Source of the DNA: Ilex aquifolium
Lineage: Eukaryota; Streptophyta; Magnoliopsida; Aquifoliales; Aquifoliaceae
Assembly (NCBI GenBank): GCA_951799425.1
Contig: OX637399.1
Location: 33,019,701 to 33,083,700 of the forward strand
Reading direction: 5' to 3'
Length of the DNA: 64,000 nt
The position numbers and the translations under genes are program-made. This document shows, piece by piece, positions 42,195-55,029 of this stretch. The stretch's first letter is position 1. Each line of letters starts with the position of its first letter. A model generated the notes under the pieces. The model ran no database searches, was not told where the DNA came from, and saw only the letters and a list, made by a program, of their open reading frames with translations.

Positions 42195-44109
42195 AAGCCT
42201 GAAGGGATGTCATTGATAGTTACTCTTCTTTTTGATTATGCACTATGGTTGGTTATTAAGGATACTTGGACCTTCGATTTCGCTTATTTTGGAGGTAAAA
42301 TTATAGGATTTTGATCCTTGACCAGATTGAAGAATTTAACAATAAAATTTCAATCAAGTTTAATCATTGTTCGTTAAGTTACTGTGTTCCTTTGATTTTT
42401 AATGCGATCAATCAAATCCGTTAATAGTGAAAGAGAAATTGTAAAATCCACCACGTTGCTTCATTGTATTGGTGTCAATATATATATCAACAAAACAATG
42501 CAATGTAAGAGCACAACTACACAAGAGATAAAGAATAAAATATCCTATCTACATAATATGTGTACCGACTTGACTAAAGATATGCACGGCCAAGTATAAG
42601 CGGTCAAGTTATATTAATAACTCGGTTAAGTCCGAGGTCGTATTCACTGTGAACTAATGTTGATATTTTAAGCAGAAGATCAATAGAGACGAGAGTGAAA
42701 GAAAACTTTTAAAATGATTGGTTGTGTTGGGAAGAGTTGTACGTTAGAGAAAATGTAAGGTTCTTCAACAATAATGAAAATCACTCTTTATCTTGGGGAT
42801 CCAGAAATGTGCACGAGTGTTTGAACGCTATATTTGTGCAATATTGATAACTCAGTTAACCCCTCGTTAACCGCAAGTTAAGCAGAAGATAATGATTGAT
42901 TTTATGTTAAAGAGCTGAGCTTCGACATTATGCATACAGTTATAAACTTTGAATATGCTAGAACTTAATCTGCCTATAACTAATCAAACAACTTTAACAA
43001 AATGTCCAGCTTAATAAGTTAATCAATCATATGATTAAGTTAAGCACAATAGAAATGAAGATTAAAAGATTGTCATGAAGACCTAGTTCGGGTACTTATA
43101 GGGAATCATAAGCATCACCTATAACAAGACTTAACTTGTCTATGGGTAATCAAATAATTATACAAAGTACTTTTAGCTTTAATAGATACATTCAATCATT
43201 CAAAAGTTAGATGAAATAATTAAGTATAATAGAAATTACACAAATATATTATCCAAACAATACATTACAAATCCATCACCATTCACTAAAGAGTGGATGA
43301 GAAAAATTACTCACTCTTCATGGCCACAAGTGAGGTAGAAAAGTGAGAGAATCTCATCCCTTTAACTAAAGAGAACTAAAATTACAAAAGATGAATACAA
43401 GCTTTTTTTTCACTAAAGAGTGAATGAAATACTACTCTTCCCTCATGTCTTATAAGGAGGCTAGAAAAGTGATAGAAGTTCATCCCTCCAAATGAAGAAA
43501 ACTAACATTACAAAGGATAAGTACAATGCTTCTTTCTTCACAAAAGAATGAATGAAATATTACTCACCCTTCATGATTACAAAGGAGCTAGAAAGGTGAG
43601 AGAAGTTCATTCCTCCAAATTAAGAAGAGAGCTTACAAGAAATGTAGAAGTTAGGAAATGTAAACACTGCAAAAACTAAAGAGAAATTGAGGGAGAAATG
43701 CTTCCAACCAACCTCTAAGCATGCCTCTCTCCTAAGGACTAGGGGGGTATTTATAGTGGAAGATGGGCAGCAAGGAGAGCCAATTCCAAAGCTTGAAATC
43801 AAAAGCAAAAACGCAGCTTTGGGGAGTAGCGTCTAGACGGTGATAGTGACGTCTGGATGGTGAAAACTCTCGGAAACAGGATTTTTTAGGCTTAATTATG
43901 CATTTAGAAAAGGGTGTCCGGATGGTGGTAGTGGGCCTAGTGGCGTCCCGATGGTGGTCACTTTCAGCTTGTCCAAATTTTTTTCCAAACTTTGCACCAG
44001 TTTTTCAGGAATCTCATATGGGCGGTGGCGTCTGGACGATGACTGTGGCATCTGGATGGTGGTAGCTTTCTAGAAACTTTTGTTTTTTCCTCCTTTATGA
44101 TGAATTTGA
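42195..44109. other. Intron 1 sequence with a three-fold repeat
   Basis: No gene recognised. A unit of about 125 bp occurs three times between 43285 and 43640 (CTAAAGAGTG...CTAGAAAAGTGA...GAAGTTCATCCCTCCAAAT...AACATTACAAA). Near 43825-44070 the phrase GTCTGGATGGTG and close variants recur about six times. It may be the remains of a retroelement terminal region, but no LTR ends were found. Confidence 0.5.
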
Positions 44110-47100
44110 TGGGTACCCCCAAGCAATATTTTTACGAACAAAATGAATATCAATTTCGATGTGCTTTGTACTTGCATATTGAACTGGGTTGGCGGTAAGA
44201 TATGTGGCACTACTATTGTCACAATGTATCACTGTTGGATTCTTGATCGAAATATGAAGGTCACATAAACGTGAGTGAAACGATATTTTGCTTTGGTGCC
44301 GGAACGAGAAACGGTGGGTTGTTTCTTAGCGGACCATGAAATGAGATTAGGACCAAGAAAGCCATAATAACATATAGTAGGTTGGCAGCAAGGTTTTTAA
44401 AATCGAGATCCTACCTTGGATCGATGGGGGTTGTTGGAGGATCGAATCGAGAATCGTAAGATCCTACTTATTAAAGAAAATAGAAATAAAAACACAGTGA
44501 TAAACAAAGATTTCAATAGACCAAACCTTGTCTCAGTACTTAATGTAAATATATGATGATAGACATATCTATAAAATGTGTACCATAAGTTAACTCAAAT
44601 AAAATTGAGAATGTAGCTCAAAAGGTAGACCTTTCACATTAGTATTGTAACATTCAAGTTATAAAACAGAGTTGAGTCAAATACAATAGGGCTATAATAG
44701 CAAAATCCAAAAATTACAATTTAAGTTAAGTTAAGGTTGTAACACGATAATAACAAAAAACAGAGGCAAAAATAATCCCAGACAATAGAGTTTCAGAAAC
44801 CCATACAAGAGGTAAACATTAAGAAGAAAAAATAGAGAAAACACAGGGATATAACATTCTGCTTCAAAATCAGTAAAATAAGAAGCCTATGTGACTGTGC
44901 AAGAGTAGGATCGTAAGATAGTAAGATCGTATTTGGGATCAGGATACTACGATTTTGAAGGATCCGGATCTTGATTCACATTGATTCTACTGAACAATGG
45001 TTTTGTATACGATCCGGATCGATTAGTTAAATTTGGATTGTAGGAGTCGGATCACAAGTTTAATAACCATGGCTGGCAGGTCTCTGGTCAACCAATGTAG
45101 AGTGCCTCTGAGATAACGGAGTATGCGTTTGACTACAATGAAATAAGAAGTACGGGGAACCTACATATGTTGACAGACTTGATTAACCGCGAAAGTGATA
45201 TTGGGCCTAGAAAAAGTGAGTTATTGAAGAGTCTCAAATAGACTACGATAATGGCTAGGATTGGTATAGGGCGGATCATGCAACATTGTAGAGGTGGACT
45301 TAGAAACAATGGGTGTTGAAATAGGTTTGGAAAAAGCGAGGGAACTACAGATAAGGAGATCTATGCATTTGGTTTGTGAAAGAAAAAGACCCTAAGAATT
45401 AAAGTGGGCAGCAAAGCCAAGAAAATAATTTAATGAATCGACTTCAGTCACAACAAACTCATGTTTCATGTAATGTATGAATTTATGTAGAAGAGTAGTC
45501 GATGACATAGTGAGAAACTGAGAAGAATGTCGTCAACATAGAGTAATAAGATAGCCATATGGGACTAAGTATGGTAGAGAAACATGGAGGTATCAGATTT
45601 ACTGCAAATAAAACTGAGTTTGAGAAGAAATTGAGCAGAGTGAGTAAAGCAAGCACGGGGACCTAAACCATAGAGGACCTTGTTCAGATGATAAACATGG
45701 TTTGAAAATTGAGGATAGATGAACCTGGGGGTTGACCCATAAAAACAACATCCTTTAAGTTGCCATGAAGGAACACATTTTTGACGTCAAGTTCGTGAAT
45801 GGGCTAATTATGGCAAAGGACAATGGAGAGAATTGTTCTAATGATGGTGGGTTTAACCACAGAGCTAAACGTTTCATCATAATCAATCCCTAGTATTTTA
45901 TGACACCCTTGTGCCACAAGTCAAGCTTTGCAACTTTCAAGAATTGGTACTTGGAGGAGAAGAGAAGGAAGCAAATTCCAAGTGTTACTTTTTATAGAAG
46001 CTTCATACCCATCACTCACAGCTTGGAACTAGTGAGGTATGGAAAGAGCTTCATGGTGTGTTTTGGGTTCATTGGGCATGTGGGTAACGAAATTAACAGA
46101 GAAGAGGGAAGGAAGGACCTTTGGACGCCTAGTGCCATCTTGTTGTTGGGTAATCATGGGATGACATTTAGTTGGTTGATGAGAAGATAATTGGTGAGTA
46201 GGATTAGGAAGAGGGGATTGCGGGTCATTCCAATTAAGACGACCAGAAGAAGTTTGGATGAGAGGGGGTGACGAAATTGTCGGTGCATGAGGGAGAGGAT
46301 TGGGTTGAGATTTAGATGAGGAGGAGTGACTGAGTGGATGAGGATTAAAGTTGGATGGGGGAGTATCGTGAGGTGAGAAAATATGCGGCAACGATGTGGG
46401 AGAGGATAACTGTGCACTTGAGATTGGAGGAGGTTTAGCGGGTGTTATAGATGTATCACAGAATGAAGAGGAATGGAATTTTAAAAGATACAACTGATTA
46501 GATAAACTTGGGAGGATAGGATGAGATGTGGGAGAGACTTTCAGTATGAAAGGGCACAAAACCATGAGGAAAAATAAGATGACATGCGGATTTGGTTAGA
46601 GTTTGATATGGGAATGGAACTTCATCAAAGACAACATGCTGTGAGATCTCAATTTTATTGGTGTGTTGATTTAAACACCGGTAGCCACTATAATCGGGTA
46701 TCCTAAAAAGATACAAAAAGTAGATTCAGGGGCCAACTTATGTGGAGTGGTGGAACTCAAATTCGGATACCAAGCGCGCCCAAACACATGGAGATAAGAG
46801 TATGTAGGTGGTTTGTTGTATATGAGCTCAAACAGAGCTTTATGTTGGAGCCTTTGTTTGGGTAGAAGATTTAGGAGATGAATGATGCCTGAAATAGAAG
46901 GGGCATATTGGAAAAGGAAGTCTAATGCCAAGTTGACATGCATGTCAAGTAGAGAGCTGGGGGACTCCATGGCTTTATTATGCAGCAAATAGGATAGAGT
47001 ATTAGTTCGCTGGTGACCAACACGTTGATGCCATAACTGAGGAGAGACCGAGGAGACAGCAAGTGCAGGCTTGAGGGATCGAACACGAAAGAGAGTGAGA

Positions 47101-47206
47101 GGAAGTGAATGAAGGGGTACGAAACTATTGCACCTGAGAAGGGATAACCTAACTTGTCATAATGCTGCATAAGTTCTTGATGGGCATACTGATATGTCAA
47201 TACCAT
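44110..47206 (-). mobile_element. Decayed Ty1/copia pol in intron 1
   Basis: Read on the minus strand: a gag-pre-integrase stretch (LWHQRVGHQRTNTLSYLL, near 47000), then directly the post-core region (LHVFGRAWYPNLSSTTPHKL, GYRCLNQHTNKIEISQHVVF), the RT with LDVKNVFLHGNLKDVV (about 45800) and LLLYVDDILLS (about 45545), and the RNase H tail (ASTKHIEIDIHFVRKNIAWG, about 44150). Frameshifts and stops are frequent. The integrase DDE core is missing between the first two blocks. No LTRs were recognised. It is antisense to the ACA relic. Confidence 0.8.
44389..45071. mobile_element. Non-autonomous hAT-like element inside the copia relic
   Basis: 683 bp with inverted ends CAAGGTTTTTAAAATCG and CATGGTTATTAAACTTG. 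It is flanked by GTTGGCAG (44381-44388) and GCTGGCAG (45072-45079), an 8-bp duplication with one mismatch, which fits hAT. Removing it restores the copia RNase H reading (TRDLPA then NLLYVIM). It has no coding capacity. Confidence 0.7.
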
Positions 47207-48660
47207 TTTTCATCCTAAGAGTGATGACAGTAGCTTTTTTTTTGGATCAACACCCACCACAGCAAGGGGTTGTTGGTCCCACTTAATTCAGTTGATCTAA
47301 TAGTGCTCCTTTTTCTTTTTTTGTTTAAAACTTACCAGGTTGGTCTACGACTTGCCTTTCATGCTTATAAGGTAGCATTCAGGTTTCTTGATGGTATGTA
47401 TTGTATTCCTTCTTTAAGTTAATGTTTGTGATCTAGTTTTTAAATCCTATATTTGATTTCCATTTTGTGTTCTACTTTAATCTGTCTGCTTGCACAGCTA
47501 TTGGACAAAGTGAAAGCAAGCTGGTGCAAGTGGCTAGAGAAGCAAGCTCTGAAGATGAGCTTTTGGAAGAGGTTGGGAGAGCAGCTTTGGAAGATGAACT
47601 CTCGGATGAAGCCAGAGAAATAGGCTTTAACATTCACCCAGATAAACTTGCATCTATGGTCTGTAACCGTGAAATCAAGTCCTTGAGATTACTCAGAGGA
47701 GTTGAAGGACTTGCAAGCAGAGTAAAAGTCTCGCTGAATGAAGGAGTCAAAACAAGTGATGTGGCTATCAGGCAGAAGTTCTATGGCTTTAACAGATACA
47801 GTGAGAAACCTTCTAGAAGTTTTTGGATGTTTGTGTGGGATGCTTTGCAGGATTTAACTCTTACTATCTTTATGGTCTGTGCTGTGGTTTCAATAGTGAT
47901 GGGACTTGCCACTAAAGGATGGCCAAAGGGAATGTATGATGGGTTGGGAATTGTGCTTAGCATATTCTTGGTGATCCTTGTTACTGCAGTCAGTGACTAC
48001 AAGCAATCCTTGCAATTTCAGGACTTGGTTAAGGAGAAGAAAAGGATAATTATTGAGGTTACCAGAGATGAGCGTAAGGAAAAGGTCTCCATATATGACT
48101 TGGTTGTTGGAGATGTCGTTCATTTGTCCATGGGAGACCAAGTTCCAGCTGATGGGATATTAATTTCAGGACACAACTTGTTGGTTGATGAGTCTAGCTT
48201 GTCAGGCGAGAGTGTGCCATTAAATAAACACAAAAAAAACCCCCCTTTTCTTCTTGCTGGAACCAAAGTGCAAGATGGGTCAGGTAAGATGCTGGTAACA
48301 ACTGTTGGTATGAGAACTGAATGGGGTAAAATGATGGTGACTCTAAGTGAAGGTGGAGAAGATGATACCCTGGGGAAGCTGAATGGTATTGCTACAAATG
48401 TTGGTAAGATTGGATTAGTTTTTGCTGTGCTGACATTTATGGTGCTAACAGTGAGATTCCTGGTAGAGAAAGCACTTCACAAAAAATTCAGAGATTGGTC
48501 TTCCAGAGATGCACTGACAATTTTAAACTACTTTACTGGTACGGTAGCCCCAGAAGGACTCCCGCTGGCAGTGACACTAACCATTGCCTTTGCAATGAAG
48601 AAAATGATGAATGAGAAGGCACTCGTTAGGCTTGTCTGTGCATCTGAGAAGATGGGTTCT

Positions 48661-49499
48661 GAATGTAGCAGACCAGAAGTTTGCAGCAAAACTCCTGAGT
48701 GCCTGAAGGAAATGATACCTACAATGTATGAAGAACAAGTACCTATTACAGACGCGACACGACACGAACAAATCGACAGAGCAAGTTCTGAAGAAGTAAG
48801 ACGAACACATCAAGGGCATGCTAAATGTTTTGATATTTTTTATATATCAACTTATAAAATCTACCACTTTACATAAATATGATTCTAGTATTATACACCA
48901 TAAGGAAATCAATACTTATGATCAATAAATCTTATATCTACTGCTTTAATTCAAAATTTTACACCAATCGGCCATAGTAGTCAATAACAATGGATTTTCT
49001 ATAGATCAAGTATGGTAAACATTTGTAAGTATTATAGTTCTTTTAATCTTCTCAACTCCTCTTTTCGGTAAAACTTTATGTATCTTTTGCTTTTATCATT
49101 AAACTTAAGTTAAACTTAAACATGATTAGTTTTTTAACAATTGATATATTTTTTGATTGTATAAGATAGTCAAATTTCAACACCTTGTTAATTACATGTC
49201 AACACGTGTTTATTTTCTATCATTGACACAATTTAACGAAGTGTCGGACATGTGGTTGAGAATGTGCGAAAAGTGCCGATGTCCAACACAAATACATCAC
49301 TTACTTAAGAGTGTACTTGCTTCTTGGCCCAGAATTAAGGTTCACATAATCACATTAGATTGCCAACATTTATATGTTTCAATGCAAGATGTTATTTGTA
49401 ACAAGCAGTTTTGTTGGTTGGTTAATTTGTCACATTTTATTCATGGAGTGCAATTTAATGGTAGATGCACTTGCTTTCTATAATGAGTAATAGATACAG
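48661..49499. other. Break region of the ACA relic
   Basis: The open frame of exon 3 continues to 48876 with sequence unlike P-type ATPases, followed by AT-rich DNA up to the next acceptor (49499). This is where about 350 residues of the phosphorylation and nucleotide-binding domains would be expected. Nothing of them was recognised on either strand. Confidence 0.7.
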
Positions 49500-51467
49500 G
49501 CAATAGCTCGGTCTTCACCTATGGACCAGCACACTTTGGTAATCCACTCGAGGAATATGTTTCAGGAAGTTGATGGAGTTACTAGTGATGGGACCAATGA
49601 TGCTCCTGCTGTGCATGAAGCAGACATTGGACTTGCAAGGGACATAGGAGGAACAGAGGTTTGTGTGTCTGCTCTTTCGCTTTGCAATTTCTGTATACTT
49701 GGTCATTTCAATGATATTTCTTGTTTTGCTTTCTCTAGTTGATGTTCTTTCTTCCATCGGGCACTGATTAGAACTTGTCGTATTAGACTCTGATAAGTTC
49801 TGTCTAATATCGTCGATTATTATTAATTTATTGGCTTGCTTTATTTCCAATTTCCTTTTGAGTCTGTCTGAGATAGGATTGGAGCTACTGTCCATACTAG
49901 TCTAGTTTTTCTTGGTTTTTTTGAAATGTGGTTTCTAATATATTCTTCTCTTTATAAACTCCCTTTTGTATTGATCAAATGATTTTCTATACTGATTCAT
50001 AATCGATGACAGGATTAGATTTATAAGTGATAACCCAAGTGTCTCGAGAGTTTGGTTTTACCTTCAGTCTCCATACTGACCCCCCATGATTTCCTCATTC
50101 GTGAAGAATATAATCCATGAAAGCTTCCTATGGGCTCGTTACTTCTGTAGTTGCAATCTACTAGACTATTGCACCATTTTGCTAATATTATTGCCTATTT
50201 TTCATTATATTTTGTCCTACTCTCACCCAACTAATATTTACAGGATGCAAAAGAAAATACTGATGTCATCAAAGTGGATGCCAATTCTACCACCATAGTG
50301 AAAGTAGGTACATGGGGACCTGCTGTATATGCAAATATTCAGAAGTTTGTGCAGTTCCAGTTAACTGTCAATGTTGTCGCTCTCATGATCAATTTTCTTT
50401 CTGCCTGCATCTCAGGTGGGTTGGTCGAGCTGGCTTTCTCGTTCCTGCAATACTTACCACCAAACATCATCATCTTCTTCTTCTTCTTCTTTGTAATTTT
50501 CAGGATCTGGACCCCTTACGGTTGTGCAGCTGCTATGGGTCAGTCTGATCATGTACACACTAGGTGCATTGGCACTGGCTACCCCACGACCGAATGAGGG
50601 ACTGATGAATAGGTCTCCTGCTAGGAGGAATGTGAGCTTTATTACCAAGGCTATGTGGAGAAATATCATTGGTCAGATCATTTATCAACTGGCTGTCCTT
50701 CTAGTTCTCAATTATGATGGGAAACAACTTTTGAGACTTAAAGGATCAAATGCTGCAGCCATTCTCAAGACTTTCATATTCAACACCTTTGTGTTTTGTC
50801 AGGTATTATTTTTTTATTTCGATCAAGAAATTTTTGCTAGTTGTGTGCCTTAACGAATCATTTTTGGTCAAGCAGTATCTTTTGTTGCCTTTTTAGTTGA
50901 ATCATTAATCTCTTAATTTGGGTGAATAGATGAAACTAAAAGAATCCGAAGAAAAATGATTAAGAATCCACATCAGTAAATGGAAAAGAGTTCCCTGAAA
51001 ATGCTTCTAACAGAACTTTGTGGTCGATTTGTCATTATTGTTTCTTAGAACGAGCCTAGGAGAGCATAGTTCGAGAAGAAAGGAATAACCTTGCATACTG
51101 GCATTTCTACTAAGTAAAAGTATTCGTTGATTAGACTTCTGGATCTGTTGGTCACAATTCTCAGGTGTTCAATGAAATAATCAGCCGTGGCATTGAGAAG
51201 ATAAACATTCTTTGTGGCATGTTCGATAGCTGGATATTTATAGGCGTCGTGGTTTCCACAGTAGTACTCCAAGTAATCATAGTCGAGTTCCTGGGCACTG
51301 TTGCGGGTACTGTACCCTTACGGTGGCAGCTATGGTTAATCAGCATTTTGATTGGAGCAGTGAGCATGCCCGTTGCAGTAGTTTTGAAATGCATCCCTGT
51401 TGACAAGATCGCTAAGCGCCATAACCGTTACCGTCCCCAGCCCTGCAGTGCTCCAGAAATTGTTTGA

Positions 51468-52079
51468 AAACGGAAAGAAGGCATATACAAACAGTAGAGA
51501 TTTATATGAAATCTCTCTTCAAAATAGCTCTTGTATAATCCTTTTGATATGCACTTGTGTATTGCACGTACACAAATTTAAATAATATTTTTTTATAAAT
51601 ATAAATTATATGTATAATTAAATTAAATAATAAATTAGGTGTCAAATAATTAATTCATTTTTTAATTATTGCTAAATTTAATTATTACTTTATTCTATAA
51701 GTTTTTGAGTACTTAATATATTTTTGTTTGGTTTGGTAACTTATTGTTTTTGTTTTCAATTTTTGTTAAAATTAAAAAAAAAATTACCTTTGGTTCATGT
51801 TTTTATCTTTTTTTGTCAAGTTGTTTTAAAAACAAAGGTAAATTTTGAAAACAATGGTGTTTTTTAGAACACAAAAACAAAAACATGCGTGGCCCCGCGC
51901 CGGGGGGGCTGGGAGATTTTTAATGAGGTCTAGCCTTCCACTTTCATTAAAAGCAAAAAATAGGATATTTTGTGGCACATATATAAAGCAAAAAAAAAAA
52001 GCTCCCTCTCTCTTTCTCTCACATCTCTGTGGATCTGTTACTGTGGGAACAGCAGCGAAGCTCTCCATTTTGCATTTTC
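51468..52079. other. 3' flank of the ACA relic
   Basis: AT-rich, with a short GC-rich patch (GGCCCCGCGCCGGGGGGGC, 51892-51910). TTTGGTAACTTATTG near 51735 and the complement of CAATAAAAACG-type sequence near 52600 are loosely inverted and could be the ends of an element enclosing the GT-rich tract; this is weak. Confidence 0.35.
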
Positions 52080-52420
52080 AGGGGTGGGTGGTGGTGGGTT
52101 TTGGGGGGCTAATGGCGGTGGATTGGATGGTGGGTTTTGCAGGGGGATTTGGTAGTTGTTTTGGGGGGTTTTGGGGTTCGGTGGTGCGTTTTGTAGGGGG
52201 ATTGGTTGATGGTTTTGGGGGGCTGGTAGTGGGATTTTAGGGGCTGGTGGTGGTGGGTTTTGGGGGCTAGTGGTGGTGGTTTTCTCGGTGGTTGGGTGGT
52301 GAGTTTTGGGGGTTGGGGGGTGGGTGTTGGGTGGTTGGTGGTGGTGGTGGTGGTGGTGGTGGTCTGTTTCAGTGTTGTTGAGTGGTGGATCCCAATTGAA
52401 TTGTATTTTGAGGAACAACT
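52080..52420. repeat. G/T-rich low-complexity tract with (GGT)n
   Basis: The + strand is almost all G and T: GGTGGTGGGTTTTGGGGG-type units and a (GGT)n run near 52338-52363. Many G-runs make G-quadruplex formation plausible. Open frames on both strands follow from the composition. Confidence 0.8.
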
Positions 52421-52799
52421 TATTTGGAATTAAAAAAATTAATCAAAATAGTCATAATACTAAATATATTTTTTATTTTTATTTTTATAACTTTTTAAAT
52501 ATAAATGACTGACAAACATATTATATATTTTTAATTTTTAATTTTTTTTATAGAAAAAATAAAAATTAGTTATATTTTTTTTATAAAAAAATATAAAAAT
52601 AAAAACGTTATCAAATGCATCTTAGAAATCTCTTTTTTATTTTGTTAAATAAATTGATTAGATCGTTTATAATATAACTAGTTATTTTTCGTGCCTGAAG
52701 GTACGGAATAATAAAAAAAAAGTCAACAATAAACATATATGTATTCACACCCAAAATCAAATTACAAAGATAGAGAAGATATAAAAGAATTTAAGCACC

Positions 52800-53490
52800 G
52801 ATTGTAATAGAGACGAGCGGTGGTTGTGGTTGTGGGTGAGAGTGGTGGTAGGGGTGAGTGGTGGTTATGGTGGTGGGCGGCAGTGGTGGTAGTAGAAAAC
52901 GGTAATAGTTGTGATTGGTGATGACGACCTATTGTGATGGTCGTAGCCGTGAGTGGCAATGGTGATGATCGTTGTGGGGTGGTGGTGGTAAGGTGGTGGT
53001 GGGGCACTGGTGGGGTGGTGGTGGTAGTGGTGATTGGGTGGCGATAGCGGTGGTGATGGTGATGATGGAGCTATGAGAGTGGTGGTAATTGTGGGGTGGT
53101 GGGTGTGGTGGTCGTGGGGGGGTGGCGATAGTGGTGGTGGTGGGGGTAGTTATGGTGGTGGGGTGACGATGATAGTTGTAGTGGTGATGGTGGTGGGGTG
53201 GTGACAGTGGTGGTAGTTGTTGTGAAAGAGGTGGTGGTGGTGGTGGGGCGATGGGGGTGGTGGTAGTGGTGATGGTGGTGGGTGGGGAGGTGGTGGGGGA
53301 GTGGCGACAATGGTAGTGGTGGTGGTGGTTGTTGTGGTAGAGGTGATAGTGTGGTAGCAGTGGCGGTAGTGGTGGTGGAGGTAGTTGTAGTGGTGGTGAT
53401 AATGGTGGTGGTGGAGGTAGTTGTGGTGGTGGGGTGACGGTGGTGGTGGTAGTAGTGATGGTGGTGGGGGTGGTGGTGGTGGTAGGATAG
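52800..53490. repeat. Second G/T-rich (GGT)n-derived tract
   Basis: About 690 bp of imperfect GGTGGTGGT/GATGGTGGT repeats. The minus-strand frames rich in His, Pro and Thr are translations of the repeat and not genes. Confidence 0.85.
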
Positions 53491-54258
53491 TTTCAAACAC
53501 TATTTTTTTTTTTAAATACTTATAAAAAGTTATAGAAACACTTTTAAAAGTCACTTAAAACACATCATTAGGGACTTATTTTCCCTATTAAATTTGGAAT
53601 GTTAATATTAGTCGTCTGATTAATTTTAAAGTAAAATTTAAAGAGATCTCAACCGCGAAAAACAAAAGTCATTTTGTTTATCTTTTGAGATTTAAATTGT
53701 GTTGTACTTTATTATATAAATAATATAATATCAAAAAAATAAAATATAACATATATTTAACTGTAGATTTCAATTTAATAACTATATGTGTATAATAATT
53801 TAACATATATAAGATTTTACTTTTTCATATAGAAAACGAGTTCAAAAGAATTTAGAAATTCTTATAAAAGAGTCTAAAACAAGTAAAAAATTAAATAGGA
53901 GTAAAAAATAAAAATTAGATGCAAGTATATAAGTGGGTATAATTGACTTTATTATAATAATGAGGGATAAAATAAAAAATTAAATTTTTTTCACAGATGC
54001 TGACATTTATAAGTAGTATAAATATAAATATAAATCAAAAAGTTCATGGTCCTGATAAATACATTAAAAGGACATAGAGGGGATGAATATGTATTTTTTT
54101 AATTTTAATAGTCAATTGAAAATAGAAGAGCTAATCTCCAATCTATGGAGCAAATTAAATGTGTATGGACAAAAATCCAATTCAAATTTAATGATCCTCA
54201 CAATCACGTATGAGTAATATATTATGATACGTTGACCTAGTATGTTTGATTCAATCTT
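53491..54258. other. Intergenic AT-rich DNA
   Basis: No gene or repeat recognised. Confidence 0.5.
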
Positions 54259-54945
54259 ACAAGTAGAGGTGTTAATTGTTAATCGAGCCGAGCCTAAGAA
54301 TAGTCAAGCTTGGAAAACTTTCGAGTTTAGGTATAAAATTTATCTGAATTTATTAATCATTACATATAATTTAATTAAGATATTGTATGAAAGTATAATT
54401 TCTTTTATTTGCCGTTGAGAATTGGAGAAGTTTTGACGTGGATTCAAAGAAAAAGAAGGATCTTTTAGTCAACATCACTTTATTCATTTTTTTCTTATAT
54501 CAATAACTCAATCAAAATGTAATTATCTTTAAGAACAAAATGTCTGTTATGCTTAATATCTTTAGTTTAGTATGTATATGCTTAGACTCGGCTTGTGTTA
54601 TTCAAGAATTGCTCGAGCTCGGCTCTCGCCTATCGAGCTCAAAATATTGTTCAAGCTCGGCTTGAGCAAAAACCAAGTCATTCAAAAAAAAAAAAAAATC
54701 AAATCTACAAATTTCAAGTACTTGATCAAAATTTTTACAAAAATGTACCCAAATCTGAGTATAAAATACCTCTAAATCACAATAAAAACATACAAACTTA
54801 AAATTTTTGTTAATTTTATCGAAATAACCTTAAGATCTATAATAATTTATATTTATATTATATACAAGTAGAAAAAATGGACCGGCTTGCGAATAGTTTG
54901 GGCTGGGCTTGAATTACATTAATCCTACTCTTGTTTTGATCTCTC
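54259..54945. mobile_element. Possible non-autonomous element with degenerate inverted ends
   Basis: Left TAGAGGTGTTAATTG...CGAGCCGAGCC and right (reverse complement) TAGGATTAATGTAATTCAAGCCCAGCCC are similar. GAGCTCGGCTTGAGC-type words recur inside (54600-54665). No target duplication was found, so the call is tentative. Confidence 0.35.
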
Positions 54946-55029
54946 CAGGTCGCATCACCGAAACTCACACAGTGAGAAAGTCCAATCTCTAAAATAGAGA
55001 TTAGTCTCTCAATAGTAGTATATTAGTAG

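Larger units (their letters stand above)
41404..51467 (+). pseudogene. Auto-inhibited Ca2+-ATPase (ACA, P-type IIB) relic without catalytic domains
   Basis: In intact form this family pumps Ca2+ out of the cytosol and is released from auto-inhibition by calmodulin. Exons by splice sites: 41404-41679, 47339-47393, 47498 to about 48660, 49500-49658, 50244-50415, 50504-50802, 51165-51467. Exon 1 encodes the N-terminal calmodulin-binding segment twice (WRSAV...RRFR at residues 23-38 and 58-73). Exon 3 has the actuator domain (DESSLSGESVP) and M4 (APEGLPLAVTL). After SEKMGS the sequence leaves the family, so the DKTGT phosphorylation motif and nucleotide domain are absent. The 3' exons resume at ARSSPMDQHTL and run through M5-M10. 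The hinge motif is TSDGTNDAP (usual TGDGTNDAP), and the M6 Ca2+ ligands Asn and Asp are Ser and Tyr (VSLIMYTLG). It cannot be an active pump; a truncated regulatory protein is possible but unproven. Confidence 0.85.

Noticed and set aside
45900..46190. Plus-strand frame of 96 codons
   Set aside because: It lies antisense to the copia RT remnant and has no start or domain support.
53071..53554. His/Pro/Thr-rich minus-strand open frames
   Set aside because: Direct translation of the G/T-rich microsatellite tract.
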